A DNA stretch of 64,000 nucleotides from Flavobacterium reichenbachii (GCF_002217435.1 NZ_MUHF01000021.1:9303-73302); one strand, 5' to 3'; positions 1 through 9,762 are shown, numbered from the stretch's first letter. The notes: a model not told the origin generated them from the letters alone. Translations and numbers: made by a program.

Positions 1-34
1 TCGTTTCATTCGCGTTCTATATTATTCGCATTGT

Positions 35-535
35 TTAAATTAATTTTTTCTCCATCACATAATCCTCCATTAAATATCCATTTCCAATTTCAATATCAAC
101 AGTTTCTTTGATTTCAAAACCAAGTTTTTTATAGAAATTTAAAGCCGTATTAAATCGGTTAACATTTAATAAAAGTTCCTTTGAATTATTTTCTACAGCC
201 AGTTTTTCAATTGATTCAAAAACTATTTTGCCATAACCTTTTCCCTGTGTTTCCGGCAGAAGGTAGATTTTATGAATTTTGGTTACCGCTTCATTTTTAT
301 AATGATGTTCAATTCCGATAAATCCAATTGTAAATTCTGAATCTAAAACCATATAAAACAATTGTTCTTTGTTCAGAATTTGCTTTGATAATGCTTCCTC
401 AGAATAAATTAAATCTAACATATAGTCCAATTGTTCTTTTGTTAGAATTTCGCCGTAAGTAATCGGCCATGTTATGCTTGCAATGTCTTGAATTTTAGCA
501 ATATCTTCAACAAATGCTTCGGTAATCTTAATCAT
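35..535 (-). CDS. GNAT family N-acetyltransferase
   Basis: A 166-residue single-domain GNAT protein. The acetyl-CoA pyrophosphate loop is visible as QGKGYG at residues 97-102, after the usual beta-4 strand (KIHKIYLLPE), and a C-terminal NxxAxxFYxKxGF block follows (NTALNFYKKLGF). GNAT enzymes move an acetyl group from acetyl-CoA to an amine; the acceptor cannot be read from the sequence. The start lies 2 bases after the stop of guaC, so the two are probably co-transcribed. Family assignment is firm; function is open. Confidence 0.85.
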   Translation of the reverse strand: MIKITEAFVEDIAKIQDIASITWPITYGEILTKEQLDYMLDLIYSEEALSKQILNKEQLFYMVLDSEFTIGFIGIEHHYKNEAVTKIHKIYLLPETQGKGYGKIVFESIEKLAVENNSKELLLNVNRFNTALNFYKKLGFEIKETVDIEIGNGYLMEDYVMEKKLI

Positions 536-537
536 AT

Positions 538-1578
538 TTATTTTGTAAAAACTTGATTTTCCTGTTCGCTTACGCGAATGAAAGTAGTTCGTTTAGTCAA
601 TTCTTTTAATCTGGAAGCTCCAACGTAAGTACAAGTGCTTCTTATGCCTCCTAATATATCTAAAACGGTGTAAATTACATCTCCTTTAAACGGAACCTGC
701 ACTGTCTTTCCTTCACTGGCTCTGTATTCTGCTACACCGCCTGCGTGTTTGTCCATAGCTGTTTTAGAACTCATTCCGTAAAATTGCTTGAATTTTTCTC
801 CTTTTACTTCAATCAGTTCTCCACCGCTTTCGGTATGCCCTGCCAGCATTCCGCCCAGCATAACAAAATCTGATCCAGCGCCAAAAGCTTTGGCAACATC
901 TCCGGGAGTAGAACAACCTCCATCGCTTATGATGTGTCCTCCTAAACCATGAGCAGCATCAGCACATTCGATAATAGCAGATAATTGCGGATAACCAACT
1001 CCTGTTTTTACACGTGTAGTGCAAACTGAACCTGGTCCAATACCAACTTTTACAATGTCGGCACCGGCTAAGAGCAGTTCTTCGGTCATTTCGCCCGTAA
1101 CTACGTTTCCGGCAATAATTATTTTATCTGGATATTGTTTGCGGGTTTGTTTTAAAAACTGAACAAAATGCTCAGAATAACCGTTTGCAACATCAATACA
1201 AATGAATTTTAATTGAGGATTTGCGGTTATAATTTTTCCAATCTTTTCAAAATCTTCTTTTCCAGTTCCTGTACTTACGGCTATATAATCATAGAAATCC
1301 GGATTTACGGTTTGCAGAAAACTGTTCCATTCTTCTAACGTGTAATGTTTATGAATGGCAGTAAAAAGCTTTTCTTTTGCCAAAACGGCAGCCATTTCAA
1401 AAGTCCCGACTGTATCCATATTCGCAGCCATAATCGGAATTCCTGTCCAATTTGCTGTGCTGTGCAAAAACTTAAAATTTTGGTTTAATGAAACTTCAGA
1501 TCTGCTTTTGAGCGTTGATCTTTTCGGTCGAATCATTACGTCTTTAAATCCTAATTTCAGATCCGTTTCTATTCTCAT
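538..1578 (-). CDS. guaC: GMP reductase
   Basis: An NADPH-dependent GMP reductase of the IMPDH/GMPR TIM-barrel family that converts GMP to IMP with release of ammonia. The catalytic loop GSVCTTR spans residues 183-189 with Cys186, followed by the GMPR-typical TGVGYPQLSA. There is no CBS-domain insertion of the kind found in IMP dehydrogenase, and the length (346) matches the E. coli-type enzyme. The active-site loop IIAGNVVTGEM and the phosphate-binding SDGG are present. It is followed 2 bases later by an acetyltransferase gene. Confidence 0.93.
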   Translation of the reverse strand: MRIETDLKLGFKDVMIRPKRSTLKSRSEVSLNQNFKFLHSTANWTGIPIMAANMDTVGTFEMAAVLAKEKLFTAIHKHYTLEEWNSFLQTVNPDFYDYIAVSTGTGKEDFEKIGKIITANPQLKFICIDVANGYSEHFVQFLKQTRKQYPDKIIIAGNVVTGEMTEELLLAGADIVKVGIGPGSVCTTRVKTGVGYPQLSAIIECADAAHGLGGHIISDGGCSTPGDVAKAFGAGSDFVMLGGMLAGHTESGGELIEVKGEKFKQFYGMSSKTAMDKHAGGVAEYRASEGKTVQVPFKGDVIYTVLDILGGIRSTCTYVGASRLKELTKRTTFIRVSEQENQVFTK

Positions 1579-1666
1579 GACTTTGAGTTTTGATTACTCT
1601 CAAATATACAATTTTATTATAGTCCTGAAGTGTCGAAATAGATTTTAGATTATTAAAACTTTGCGA

Positions 1667-1850
1667 TTATTTGAACGCGGATTATACGGATTCGCTATTG
1701 CGAAAACGCGGATTAAAAACGGATTTTTTAATTTTTTAAGATTTTTTACTGGAGTTCGTTTCTCTTAAATAGCTATAACGATCACTCAACGTTACAAACT
1801 TGAAACTTGAAACCAAAGAAAAACTTAAAACAAACAAAACCTCAAACAAA
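1667..1850. repeat. intergenic phrase repeats (GCGGATTA and GAAACTTGAAAC types)
   Basis: The 276-bp gap between guaC and miaE holds no gene. Around 1673-1722 the phrase ACGCGGATTA recurs with variants (GCGGATTATACGGA, GCGGATTAAAAACGGA). Around 1795-1815 there are tandem ACTTGAAAC units (CAAACTTGAAACTTGAAACC), which recur at 2560-2595, 29100-29190 and 32515-32545. No transposase is associated. Confidence 0.6.
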
Positions 1851-1854
1851 AAAA

Positions 1855-2448
1855 CTATCCGTGAATAGTTTCTCCTTTTCCGTAATTGGTAATGATTGAT
1901 TCTTCAAAAGCAAGCCATTCTCTCCATCGTTTTTCAACGTCTATTCCAACGCCGTATTTACGTGCGTAAGTGATAAATGTCGTATAATGTCCGGCTTCAC
2001 TCTCCATTAATTCTCTGTAGAAAACAGCTAATTCTTCATCTTGAATATTTTCAGACAACACTTTAAAACGTTCACAGCTTCTGGCTTCTATCATTGCAGA
2101 AAAAAGAAGTCTCTCTACTAAACCAGAAACACGGCTTCCGTCACCGCTTTTCTTCATGTATAAGTAAAGCTCGTTTACGTAATCGTCTTTGCGCTCGCGT
2201 CCCAGCTTTAATCCTCTTTTAATTATTATGTTGTGAACCTGCTCAAAATGATCAATTTCTTCTTTGGCTAAAGCCAATAGATCTTTCACCAAATCCTGAT
2301 GTTCAGAATTATTGGTGATAATTGTAATTGCATTTGTTGCTGCTTTTTGCTCGCACCAAGCATGATCTGTCAAGATTTCTTCGATGTTTTTCTCAACAAT
2401 ATTTACCCATCTTGGGTCCGTCGGCAATTGTAATCTTAGTACGCCCAT
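1855..2448 (-). CDS. miaE: tRNA-(ms2io6A)-hydroxylase (MiaE-like)
   Basis: A 197-residue ferritin-like diiron protein of the MiaE family, which hydroxylates the isopentenyl side chain of ms2i6A at tRNA position 37. Helix-bundle metal ligands are visible as EEIDHFEQVH (ExxH), EARSCERF and ESEAGHYTTF. MiaA, which makes the substrate modification, is also in this window at 46.3 kb, so both ends of the pathway are represented. The length is normal. Confidence 0.88.
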   Translation of the reverse strand: MGVLRLQLPTDPRWVNIVEKNIEEILTDHAWCEQKAATNAITIITNNSEHQDLVKDLLALAKEEIDHFEQVHNIIIKRGLKLGRERKDDYVNELYLYMKKSGDGSRVSGLVERLLFSAMIEARSCERFKVLSENIQDEELAVFYRELMESEAGHYTTFITYARKYGVGIDVEKRWREWLAFEESIITNYGKGETIHG

Positions 2449-2452
2449 TTCT

Positions 2453-2597
2453 TTTTGTTTTATTTGTTTTATTTGTTTCAGGTTTCAAGTTTTCTTTGTT
2501 TCAGGTTTTTTTAGAAACGAAAAAAGTTTAAAGTTTTGCAATACGATATTCCGCAATCACAAAACTTTAAACTTGAAACTTTAAACTTGAAACAATT
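2453..2597. repeat. inverted GTTTCAAG/CTTGAAAC repeat between glyA and miaE
   Basis: The gap has GTTTCAGGTTTCAAGTTTT near 2477-2495 and GTTTCAGG again near 2499, then an inverted arm pair AAAGTTTTG (about 2530) and CAAAACTTT (about 2560), ending in two TTTAAACTTGAAAC units. The arms can fold into a hairpin after the glyA start region. The same phrases occur in at least three other gaps of the window. Confidence 0.6.
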
Positions 2598-2598
2598 T

Positions 2599-3873
2599 TT
2601 AATAAGCAAAAATCGGTCTTTCGCTCATTAATTCATTTACTTGTTCCGCAACTTCTTCAATAACATCTTCGTTTGTGTGATCAACAAGAACTTTATCGAT
2701 AAGTGCTACAATAGTTTCCATATCTTTTTCAACTAAACCACGAGTTGTGATTGCAGCTGTTCCAACACGAATTCCAGAAGTTACAAATGGCGATTTATCG
2801 TCAAAAGGAACCATATTTTTGTTTACTGTAATTTCAGCTTTTACCAATGCATTTTCAGCTTCTTTACCAGAAATGTTTTTATTTCTTAAGTCAATAAGCA
2901 TCATGTGGTTATCTGTTCCGCCAGAGATAATATTGTATCCTCTTTCTACGAAAGCATCTGCCATTGCATTAGCATTTTTCTGCAATTGCATTGCGTAAGT
3001 AAAGAACTCATCTTTAAGAGCTTCACCAAAAGCAACTGCTTTAGCAGCGATAATATGCATTAAAGGTCCTCCTTGATTTCCTGGAAAAACAGCTAAGTCT
3101 AATAAAGAAGACATCATTCTGATTTCTCCTTTTGGAGTTTTTAATCCTTGTGGATTTTCGAAATCTTTCCCCATTAAGATCAAACCTCCGCGTGGTCCGC
3201 GTAATGTTTTATGAGTGGTTGTAGAAACGATATGACAATGTGGAATCGGGTCATTTAATAATCCTTTTGCAATAAGTCCAGCAGGGTGAGAAATATCAGC
3301 AAATAAGATCGCTCCTACGCTGTCTGCAATTTCTCTGAAACGAGCAAAATCCATATCACGAGAATAAGCCGAAGCTCCAGCGATGATTAATTTTGGCTGT
3401 TCTTTTGTTGCAATTTCCTGAATTTTATCGTAATCCAAACGTCCAGTTTCTGCATCTACACCGTAAAAAACAGGACGATACAAACGACCTGAAAAGTTTA
3501 CAGGAGAACCGTGCGTTAAGTGGCCGCCATGAGACAAATCAAAACCTAAAATAGTATCACCAGGATTTAAACAAGCATGGTAAACTGCAGTATTTGCCTG
3601 AGAACCTGAGTGAGGCTGTACATTTGCATATTCAGCACCAAATAATTCTTTAGCTCTGTCAATAGCAATCTGCTCAATAACGTCAACTACTTCGCAGCCT
3701 CCGTAATATCTTTTGCCAGGATAACCTTCAGCATATTTATTAGTTAAAACAGAACCAGCTGCTTCCATTACTTCATCACTTACAAAGTTTTCAGAAGCAA
3801 TAAGCTCTAGTCCGTGAATCTGTCTTTCTTTCTCTTCTTGTATAAGATCAAAAATTTGTTCGTCGCGTTGCAT
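2599..3873 (-). CDS. glyA: serine hydroxymethyltransferase
   Basis: A PLP enzyme interconverting serine and glycine with transfer of a one-carbon unit to tetrahydrofolate; cytoplasmic. The PLP-lysine motif STTTHKTLRGPRGG is present with the lysine at residue 222 counting from the chosen start. RYYGGCEVVD and the PHSGSQAN substrate-site block are also present. I start at the Met at 3873 (MQRDEQIFDLIQ): a Met 12 codons upstream would add a poorly conserved tail and lies close to a TATTTTTG -7-like element at 3899-3906. Length is 424, normal for the family. It diverges from fahA. Confidence 0.95.
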   Translation of the reverse strand: MQRDEQIFDLIQEEKERQIHGLELIASENFVSDEVMEAAGSVLTNKYAEGYPGKRYYGGCEVVDVIEQIAIDRAKELFGAEYANVQPHSGSQANTAVYHACLNPGDTILGFDLSHGGHLTHGSPVNFSGRLYRPVFYGVDAETGRLDYDKIQEIATKEQPKLIIAGASAYSRDMDFARFREIADSVGAILFADISHPAGLIAKGLLNDPIPHCHIVSTTTHKTLRGPRGGLILMGKDFENPQGLKTPKGEIRMMSSLLDLAVFPGNQGGPLMHIIAAKAVAFGEALKDEFFTYAMQLQKNANAMADAFVERGYNIISGGTDNHMMLIDLRNKNISGKEAENALVKAEITVNKNMVPFDDKSPFVTSGIRVGTAAITTRGLVEKDMETIVALIDKVLVDHTNEDVIEEVAEQVNELMSERPIFAY

Positions 3874-3916
3874 TTTTTCGTTTTTCGTTAATTTCCTGCA
3901 AAAATACAAAAAAACG

Positions 3917-3947
3917 TTTGTGATCCTGTTAGATTATGATATATTTG
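3917..3947 (+). promoter_or_regulatory. consensus Bacteroidota promoter of fahA
   Basis: TTTG at 3917-3920 and TATATTTG at 3940-3947 are separated by exactly 19 bases. This fits the Bacteroidota sigma-A consensus TTTG-N19-TAnnTTTG. It lies 34 bases before the fahA start. Confidence 0.75.
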
Positions 3948-3981
3948 ACATGTAATTTTTCAACAAATAATTAACATTCAC

Positions 3982-5265
3982 ATGCCAATAACCGCCAACG
4001 ATACTAAAAGAAAATCATGGTTAGAAGTACCAGAGCATAGCGACTTCCCTATTCAAAATATTCCATTCGGTGTATTTCTTACCAAAGAAAATGTCGTTAC
4101 TGTCGGAACTAGAATTGGCGATTACGCTATAGATTTAGGGGCTTTACAACAATTAAACTATTTTGAAGGAATAGATTTAACAGATGATATGTTCATGCAG
4201 GACACGCTTAATGATTTCATTTCTGATGGAAAAAAAACATGGCGTTTGGTCCGAAATCGTATCGCCGATATTTTCGACGAAACCAATCCACAGTTAAGAG
4301 ATTCAACAAAAGATAGAGATATTGTTATTTTTAATATCGATGATGTAGAAATGCAGTTACCGGTTTTAATTGGCGATTATACCGACTTTTATTCGAGTAA
4401 AGAACATGCTACAAACGTAGGGAAAATGTTCCGAGACCCTGAGAATGCACTGCTTCCTAACTGGCTGCACATTCCCGTTGGATACCACGGAAGAAGCTCT
4501 ACAATTGTTCCTTCTGGAATTCCGGTTCACAGACCAATGGGACAAACTTTACCTGCAGGCGAAAAATATCCTGTTTTTGGTCCTTCTCGTTTAGTAGATT
4601 TTGAACTTGAAACTGCTTTTATTACTACTGATGTAAATATTATGGGAGAAAATATCCCAACTTACGAAGCAGAAGATTATATTTTTGGAATGGTTTTACT
4701 AAATGACTGGAGTGCGCGTGATATCCAGAAATGGGAATATGTGCCGCTTGGACCATTCTTAGCCAAAAATTTTGCTACTTCAATTTCTCCTTGGATAGTA
4801 ACTATGGATGCTTTAGAGCCTTTTAGAACAAAAGGTCCAAAACAAGATCCGTCGCCGCTTCCTTATTTACAGACAAAAGGTAAAAAAACTTTTGATATAC
4901 ATTTAGAAGTGTCGCTGAAACCAGAAGATGCCGAAGAAACTATAATTTCTAAATCTAATTTCAAATATTTATATTGGTCAATGAGCCAGCAGCTGGCGCA
5001 TCATACTTCTAACGGATGCAGAGTAAATTCTGGTGATATGATGGGTTCTGGAACTATTTCCGGACCAACTCCTGACAGTTTTGGCTCAATGTTAGAATTA
5101 ACCTGGGGAGGTAAAAACCCGATTAAGTTAAAAGATGGAAGCGAACGTAAATTTATTGAAGATAATGATACTGTAATCATTCGCGGTTTCTGCGAAAATG
5201 CAGAAGTAAGATTGGGCTTCGGAGAAGTTTGCAGTCAATTATTACCGCCTTTTATTAGAGCATGA
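3982..5265 (+). CDS. fahA: fumarylacetoacetase
   Basis: Hydrolyses 4-fumarylacetoacetate to fumarate and acetoacetate, the last step of tyrosine/homogentisate breakdown. The sequence has the N-terminal FAH domain and the catalytic core: DYTDFYSSKEHATNVG with a metal-binding Asp and the catalytic His, YHGRSSTIVPSG, the ExE metal motif in FELETAF, and LNDWSARDIQKWEY. Length 427 is full for the long (homogentisate-pathway) type. No hmgA or hpd is adjacent, so the rest of the pathway lies elsewhere. A consensus promoter and a hairpin terminator bracket it as a single transcript. Confidence 0.94.
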   Translation: MPITANDTKRKSWLEVPEHSDFPIQNIPFGVFLTKENVVTVGTRIGDYAIDLGALQQLNYFEGIDLTDDMFMQDTLNDFISDGKKTWRLVRNRIADIFDETNPQLRDSTKDRDIVIFNIDDVEMQLPVLIGDYTDFYSSKEHATNVGKMFRDPENALLPNWLHIPVGYHGRSSTIVPSGIPVHRPMGQTLPAGEKYPVFGPSRLVDFELETAFITTDVNIMGENIPTYEAEDYIFGMVLLNDWSARDIQKWEYVPLGPFLAKNFATSISPWIVTMDALEPFRTKGPKQDPSPLPYLQTKGKKTFDIHLEVSLKPEDAEETIISKSNFKYLYWSMSQQLAHHTSNGCRVNSGDMMGSGTISGPTPDSFGSMLELTWGGKNPIKLKDGSERKFIEDNDTVIIRGFCENAEVRLGFGEVCSQLLPPFIRA

Positions 5266-5304
5266 AGAACAGATAAAAAATCTGAAAATATATAGAAATA
5301 GAAA

Positions 5305-5332
5305 AACCTTGGTGAGAGCCAAGGTTTTTTTT
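5305..5332 (+). terminator. rho-independent terminator after fahA
   Basis: An 8-bp stem AACCTTGG/CCAAGGTT with loop TGAGAG, followed by a run of T, 39 bases past the fahA stop. Confidence 0.85.
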
Positions 5333-5437
5333 ATATCTGTCTTGCAATTTTTTTTAATCATTTAAGTAATATAAGTTCATCTAAAAATTAAAAAATTTAA
5401 ATTTGCTTACATTAATACTACTATATGGTTTTATCTA

Positions 5438-6478
5438 TTAGGCAGGAATCTGCTGGCTCAAACAATGCAATGTTCCAAAGCCCCAGATAAAGTCAATACA
5501 GCTGATACCGATTACTTCTCTGTCTGGAAAACATTCTGAAAGTATGTTTAGAGCAACTCTATCGTTGCTGTCATTAAATGTCGGCACTAAAACACAGTTA
5601 TTCAAAATTAAGAAATTAGCATAACTTGCCGGTAAACGCAAATCTTCAAAATCAACACGTTTTGGCATCGGTAGTGCTACAATTACTGGTGATTTTCCGT
5701 TTTCTAATTTTGAATTTTGTAAACGTTTTAAATTATCCTGCAAAGGTTTATAGTTCGAATCGCTTTTATCTGTTTCTACAATCGTAACAATAGTATCTTC
5801 ATTTACAAATCGGCATAAATCATCTATGTGACCGTGTGTATCATCACCTTCTATTCCGTCTCCAAGCCAAATTACATTGGTTACGCCTAAGTATTCTTTA
5901 AAAACTGCTTCGTAGTCTTCTTTTGTAAATCCGGCATTTCTAACCTGAATTGACGGATGCATTAAACATTCTTCAGAAGTTAATAATGTACCTTTTCCGT
6001 TTACGTCAATTGCGCCGCCTTCTACAATTACTGGTTTTCCTTTGTACATAACCTGCGTTAACGGAACATCAATAAAGTCAGCTACTTTTCCTGGAACGAA
6101 TTTATCTAATTGGTAATTTTTATATTTTGCCCAGCCATTAAAATTAAAATTTAAAGCTTCTCTTTTAGAACCATTTTTTACAATAATTGGTCCGGAATCC
6201 CTCATCCAGCTTCTATTGGTTTTATGAATGATAAAAGAAACGTTTTTGATATTTACGCGTGCTCTTTCAAGCATTTCTGTAACTTTTTCTTTTAGTTTTT
6301 CATTGGCTGCGACCAAAAAAACAGTTTCAAAAGCGGCTACTTTTTTTATAAATTCTACAAATGCCCATTGAACTGCTTCGTATTTTCCCGGCCAGTCGTT
6401 ACCATTATGCGGAAAACATAATACAATTCCTTGCTGTTTTTCCCACTCTGCTGGAAATCTTCTATTATTTGTTGACAT
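5438..6478 (-). CDS. aguA: agmatine deiminase
   Basis: A member of the PPAD/agmatine deiminase family, converting agmatine to N-carbamoylputrescine and ammonia. Catalytic features are the Asp/His motif GDGIEGDDTHGHIDD, WMRDSGP, VVEGGAIDVN-like spacing and the C-terminal nucleophile Cys339 in GTLHCLSQQ. Length 346 is typical. The next enzyme of the same route, AguB, is encoded at 9763-10653 on the same strand, with two plus-strand genes between them. Confidence 0.9.
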   Translation of the reverse strand: MSTNNRRFPAEWEKQQGIVLCFPHNGNDWPGKYEAVQWAFVEFIKKVAAFETVFLVAANEKLKEKVTEMLERARVNIKNVSFIIHKTNRSWMRDSGPIIVKNGSKREALNFNFNGWAKYKNYQLDKFVPGKVADFIDVPLTQVMYKGKPVIVEGGAIDVNGKGTLLTSEECLMHPSIQVRNAGFTKEDYEAVFKEYLGVTNVIWLGDGIEGDDTHGHIDDLCRFVNEDTIVTIVETDKSDSNYKPLQDNLKRLQNSKLENGKSPVIVALPMPKRVDFEDLRLPASYANFLILNNCVLVPTFNDSNDRVALNILSECFPDREVIGISCIDFIWGFGTLHCLSQQIPA

Positions 6479-6663
6479 ATTGAGGTTCTAAATTTAAAGC
6501 TACAAAGATAAGCATTCGGCAGGATTATAAAACAGCAGAATAAAAATCGTATGCTGATTTCTATAAAATATCTTATAAAAATTAAGTTAAAGATTAATTA
6601 ATAAACTCTTAATATACAAGCAGGTTCTGCTATTTACATTTGGCAAAACTAAAAACTAACAAA

Positions 6664-8184
6664 ATGAAAAAAGTAACTATCTCGCTATTAGCGGCTTTAT
6701 TTATCATTACAAGCTGTAATAATGATGAGAATTCAAACAATGCAGAACCAGAAGTTGTTGTAAACGAAGATCCTTCAACTTTTAAAGAAATAGGCAGTAT
6801 TACTATTGGAGGCGAAGCTGCAGCCGAAATCTCTGCTTACTGCGAAAAAACAAAAAGATTATTTACTGTAAATAATAGTGGTGTAAATCAAATTGATGTG
6901 ATTGATATTACAGATCCAGCAAAACCAGCTAAAATTGCTAAAATTGATTTAACTGCTTACGAAGGCGCAGCAAACAGTGTTTCTGTTTTTGATGGTAAAT
7001 TGGCTGTTGCTCTGGAATCTACTGCTAATAAACAAGCAAACGGAAAAGTTGTTATTTTTAATACAAGTGATTACAGCCTGATAAAACAAGTTACGGTTGG
7101 TGCTTTGCCCGACATGATCACATTTTCTCCTGACGGGAAATTTATTATGACTGCAAATGAAGGAGAACCAAATACAGATTATTCACAAGATCCAATCGGA
7201 ACTATTTCTATTATTGAAACCAGCAGTTATGCTGTTACAACATTAGATTTCAGTTCTTTCAGCAGTCAGGCAGCAACATTAGCAAAGGACGGGTTTAGAA
7301 TTTCAAAAACTGCTAAAAGCTTTGCTCAGGATATTGAGCCGGAATACATTACAATTTCTGATGATTCTAAAACTGCCTGGGTAACTTTACAAGAAAACAA
7401 CGGTGTTGCCAAAGTTGATTTGACTTCTAAAACTATCACCGCGATCTATCCTTTAGGTTCAAAAGATTACAATACTGCTGATAATGCTATAGATGTGAGC
7501 GATAAAGACGATAAAATAGCTTTTAATCCTTGGAAAGTTAAAGGACTTTATATGCCGGATGCTATTAGTCATTTTACAGTAAACAACACTCCATATTTTG
7601 TCACTGCCAATGAAGGAGATGCAAGAGAATATACTGCTAATACAGATATCAAACGCATGAAAGACATGAATCTTGATGCTGCTGTTTTTCCAGATGCTGC
7701 AACTTTAAAATTAGAAACAAAATTAGGAAGACTTAATCTTATTGCAGATATGGGAGACACTGATGGTGATGGAGATTTAGACGAAATGTTTAGTTTTGGA
7801 GCAAGATCTTTTTCTATTTGGAATGGAAATACTGGAAAAATAGTTTACGACAGTAAAAATGATGTTGATAAAAAAACAAATGAGTTAGGGACTTATGATG
7901 ATAAAAGAAGTGACGACAAAGGTTCTGAACCAGAAGCTGTAGTTGCTGCAAAAATGGGAACTCAAAATATTTTATTTGTTGGTCTTGAAAGATCTGATGC
8001 TTTCATGGTTTATGATGCAACAAATCCTGTTTCTCCACAATATTTACAAACGGTAAAAACAGGAGATGCGCCAGAAGGAATCTTATTTATTCCGGCTTCA
8101 AAAAGTCCAAACAAAAGAAGTCTTTTAGTTGTGAGCAGCGAAGGAGACGGATCTGTAAAATTATATCAGCCAAATTTGAAATAA
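6664..8184 (+). CDS. choice-of-anchor I type beta-propeller lipoprotein
   Basis: A 506-residue secreted protein with a lipoprotein signal: MKKVTISLLAALFIITSC, with the lipobox Cys followed by NNDENSN. The body has beta-propeller-like repeats with the NEGEPNTDYSQDPIG and VTANEGDAREY blocks that mark choice-of-anchor I / alkaline-phosphatase-like proteins. Asp-rich segments such as DTDGDGDLDE may bind calcium. I start at 6664 because an upstream TTG in frame at 6640 sits inside a TACATTTG -7 element (6635-6642). No substrate can be named. It forms a single-gene unit with its own terminator. Confidence 0.8.
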   Translation: MKKVTISLLAALFIITSCNNDENSNNAEPEVVVNEDPSTFKEIGSITIGGEAAAEISAYCEKTKRLFTVNNSGVNQIDVIDITDPAKPAKIAKIDLTAYEGAANSVSVFDGKLAVALESTANKQANGKVVIFNTSDYSLIKQVTVGALPDMITFSPDGKFIMTANEGEPNTDYSQDPIGTISIIETSSYAVTTLDFSSFSSQAATLAKDGFRISKTAKSFAQDIEPEYITISDDSKTAWVTLQENNGVAKVDLTSKTITAIYPLGSKDYNTADNAIDVSDKDDKIAFNPWKVKGLYMPDAISHFTVNNTPYFVTANEGDAREYTANTDIKRMKDMNLDAAVFPDAATLKLETKLGRLNLIADMGDTDGDGDLDEMFSFGARSFSIWNGNTGKIVYDSKNDVDKKTNELGTYDDKRSDDKGSEPEAVVAAKMGTQNILFVGLERSDAFMVYDATNPVSPQYLQTVKTGDAPEGILFIPASKSPNKRSLLVVSSEGDGSVKLYQPNLK

Positions 8185-8205
8185 CCAATATTCCGCAAAT
8201 AAGAG

Positions 8206-8236
8206 AAGGGTAAAAATTAAATTTTACCCTTTTTTT
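8206..8236 (+). terminator. rho-independent terminator
   Basis: A 10-bp stem AAGGGTAAAA/TTTTACCCTT followed by T, 22 bases after the propeller lipoprotein gene. Confidence 0.85.
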
Positions 8237-8384
8237 GTGCTTAAAATTGAGTTTTAATTAACAGAATTACAGAATTATACGTTAAAGAGTGGGAATTATG
8301 TAAGAGTGGATACAACGCATTCAAATACACGAGCTATACTTTTGTCAAGAGTTTAAATAAAAACCCAATTAAATTTTTGATATC

Positions 8385-9644
8385 ATGAAAAAGAAATTAG
8401 CTTCGTTATCCCTTCTATTGCTAACATTTGCCGCAAGTGCACAAAATATGACAACGATGTCTGCAAAGCCAGCTGTTGATCAAGCTGAATACAATAAATG
8501 GTCTTTAGAACTAAATGGTGGTGTAAACAAACCAGTAAGAACTATTACACCTGGTTATTCTACAGAAACTTTAAATTTTTTCCACGGAGATTTAGGTGTA
8601 AGATATATGTTTAGTCCAAAATTTGGTTTGAAATTAGATGTTGGATATGATCAATTTAAAGAGCGTAAAGACACTCCAGATTTTGAAAGCAGATATGTTA
8701 GAGCAAGTTTACAAGGAGTTATTAACGTAGGTCGTGCATTAAACTTTGAAACATGGACAAATACAATTGGTATTTTGGCACATGGTGGTTTTGGAGTTTC
8801 ACAAATTAGTACTGAAACAGGACCAGGCGGACAAGATTACATGGCGCACGGAATCGCAGGTCTTACAGGACAAATCAGATTGAGTAACAGAGTGGCGCTG
8901 ACAGGAGATCTTACCGGAATCGTTAACGGAAGACAAAACTGGAATTTTGACGGAATGGGTAATACAACTACAGGTTCTTTTGACGGTGTATTATTAAACG
9001 CTTCTGTAGGTTTGACAGTTTACCTTGGTAAAAATACAAAACATGCTGACTGGGTTGGTGAAGAAGATCGCTACAAAGAATTAGAAGGAAGAGTTTCAAC
9101 AATCGAAACCGGACTTATCGATAGCGACAAAGATGGTGTTGCTGATTTGTATGATTTAGAACCAAACACAGTTTCTGGAGTTGCTGTTAATACAAAAGGA
9201 CAATCTATTGACAACAATCAAAATGGTGTTCCTGATGAGTTAGAAAGCTATTTAGAGAAAACTTACGGACAAAATGGTAAAGGCGCAACAAACAATACTG
9301 TTGAAGAATTAATTAACGGAGGTTATGTAAATGTTTATTTTGATTTTAATTCATCTAAACCAACAAACGCTTCTTTATCTGGTGTTGATTTCTTAGTGAA
9401 ATATTTGAAAAACAACCCTGGTAAATCTGCAGATATCATTGGATATGCTGACGAAATCGGAAATACAAGTTACAACACTGAGTTATCTAGAAAAAGAGCT
9501 GAGGCTGTAAAACAAGTAGCAATAAATGCGGGAATTGATGCATCAAGATTGAATGTGATTGCTAACGGAGAAGATACTTCGGTTAACAAAAATTCTAAAG
9601 AGGCACGTCAAATCGTGAGAAGAGTTACCTTCCAAGTGAAGTAA
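8385..9644 (+). CDS. OmpA family outer-membrane protein
   Basis: A 419-residue protein with a Sec signal peptide (MKKKLASLSLLLLTFAASAQ). It has an N-terminal beta-barrel (about residues 30-215), two Asp-rich thrombospondin type-3-like calcium repeats (DSDKDGVADLYDLEPNT, DNNQNGVPDE), and a C-terminal OmpA peptidoglycan-binding domain with YFDFNSSKPT, GYADEIGNTSYN and LSRKRAEAV. The expected role is anchoring the outer membrane to the cell wall. A TACTTTTG -7-like box lies at 8337-8344, but I see no good -33 element. It is followed by a strong terminator. Confidence 0.92.
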   Translation: MKKKLASLSLLLLTFAASAQNMTTMSAKPAVDQAEYNKWSLELNGGVNKPVRTITPGYSTETLNFFHGDLGVRYMFSPKFGLKLDVGYDQFKERKDTPDFESRYVRASLQGVINVGRALNFETWTNTIGILAHGGFGVSQISTETGPGGQDYMAHGIAGLTGQIRLSNRVALTGDLTGIVNGRQNWNFDGMGNTTTGSFDGVLLNASVGLTVYLGKNTKHADWVGEEDRYKELEGRVSTIETGLIDSDKDGVADLYDLEPNTVSGVAVNTKGQSIDNNQNGVPDELESYLEKTYGQNGKGATNNTVEELINGGYVNVYFDFNSSKPTNASLSGVDFLVKYLKNNPGKSADIIGYADEIGNTSYNTELSRKRAEAVKQVAINAGIDASRLNVIANGEDTSVNKNSKEARQIVRRVTFQVK

Positions 9645-9663
9645 TATATTTGATACATTTAAA

Positions 9664-9696
9664 AAAGCGGTTGAATACTCTTCAACCGCTTTTTTT
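9664..9696 (+). terminator. rho-independent terminator after the OmpA gene
   Basis: A 12-bp perfect stem AAAGCGGTTGAA/TTCAACCGCTTT with a 5-base loop and a T run, 20 bases after the stop. Confidence 0.9.
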
Positions 9697-9702
9697 GTAG
9701 AA

Positions 9703-9739
9703 AAAACAAAAGGACAAAATAGTAGTATTTTGTCCTTTT
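9703..9739 (-). terminator. terminator after aguB (minus strand)
   Basis: A 13-bp inverted repeat AAAAGGACAAAAT/ATTTTGTCCTTTT at 9708-9739, with a T-rich stretch on the minus-strand 3' side, 24 bases beyond the aguB stop. It stands back to back with the terminator of the convergent OmpA gene. Confidence 0.85.
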
Positions 9740-9762
9740 TTATGATATCAAGATCGATCTAT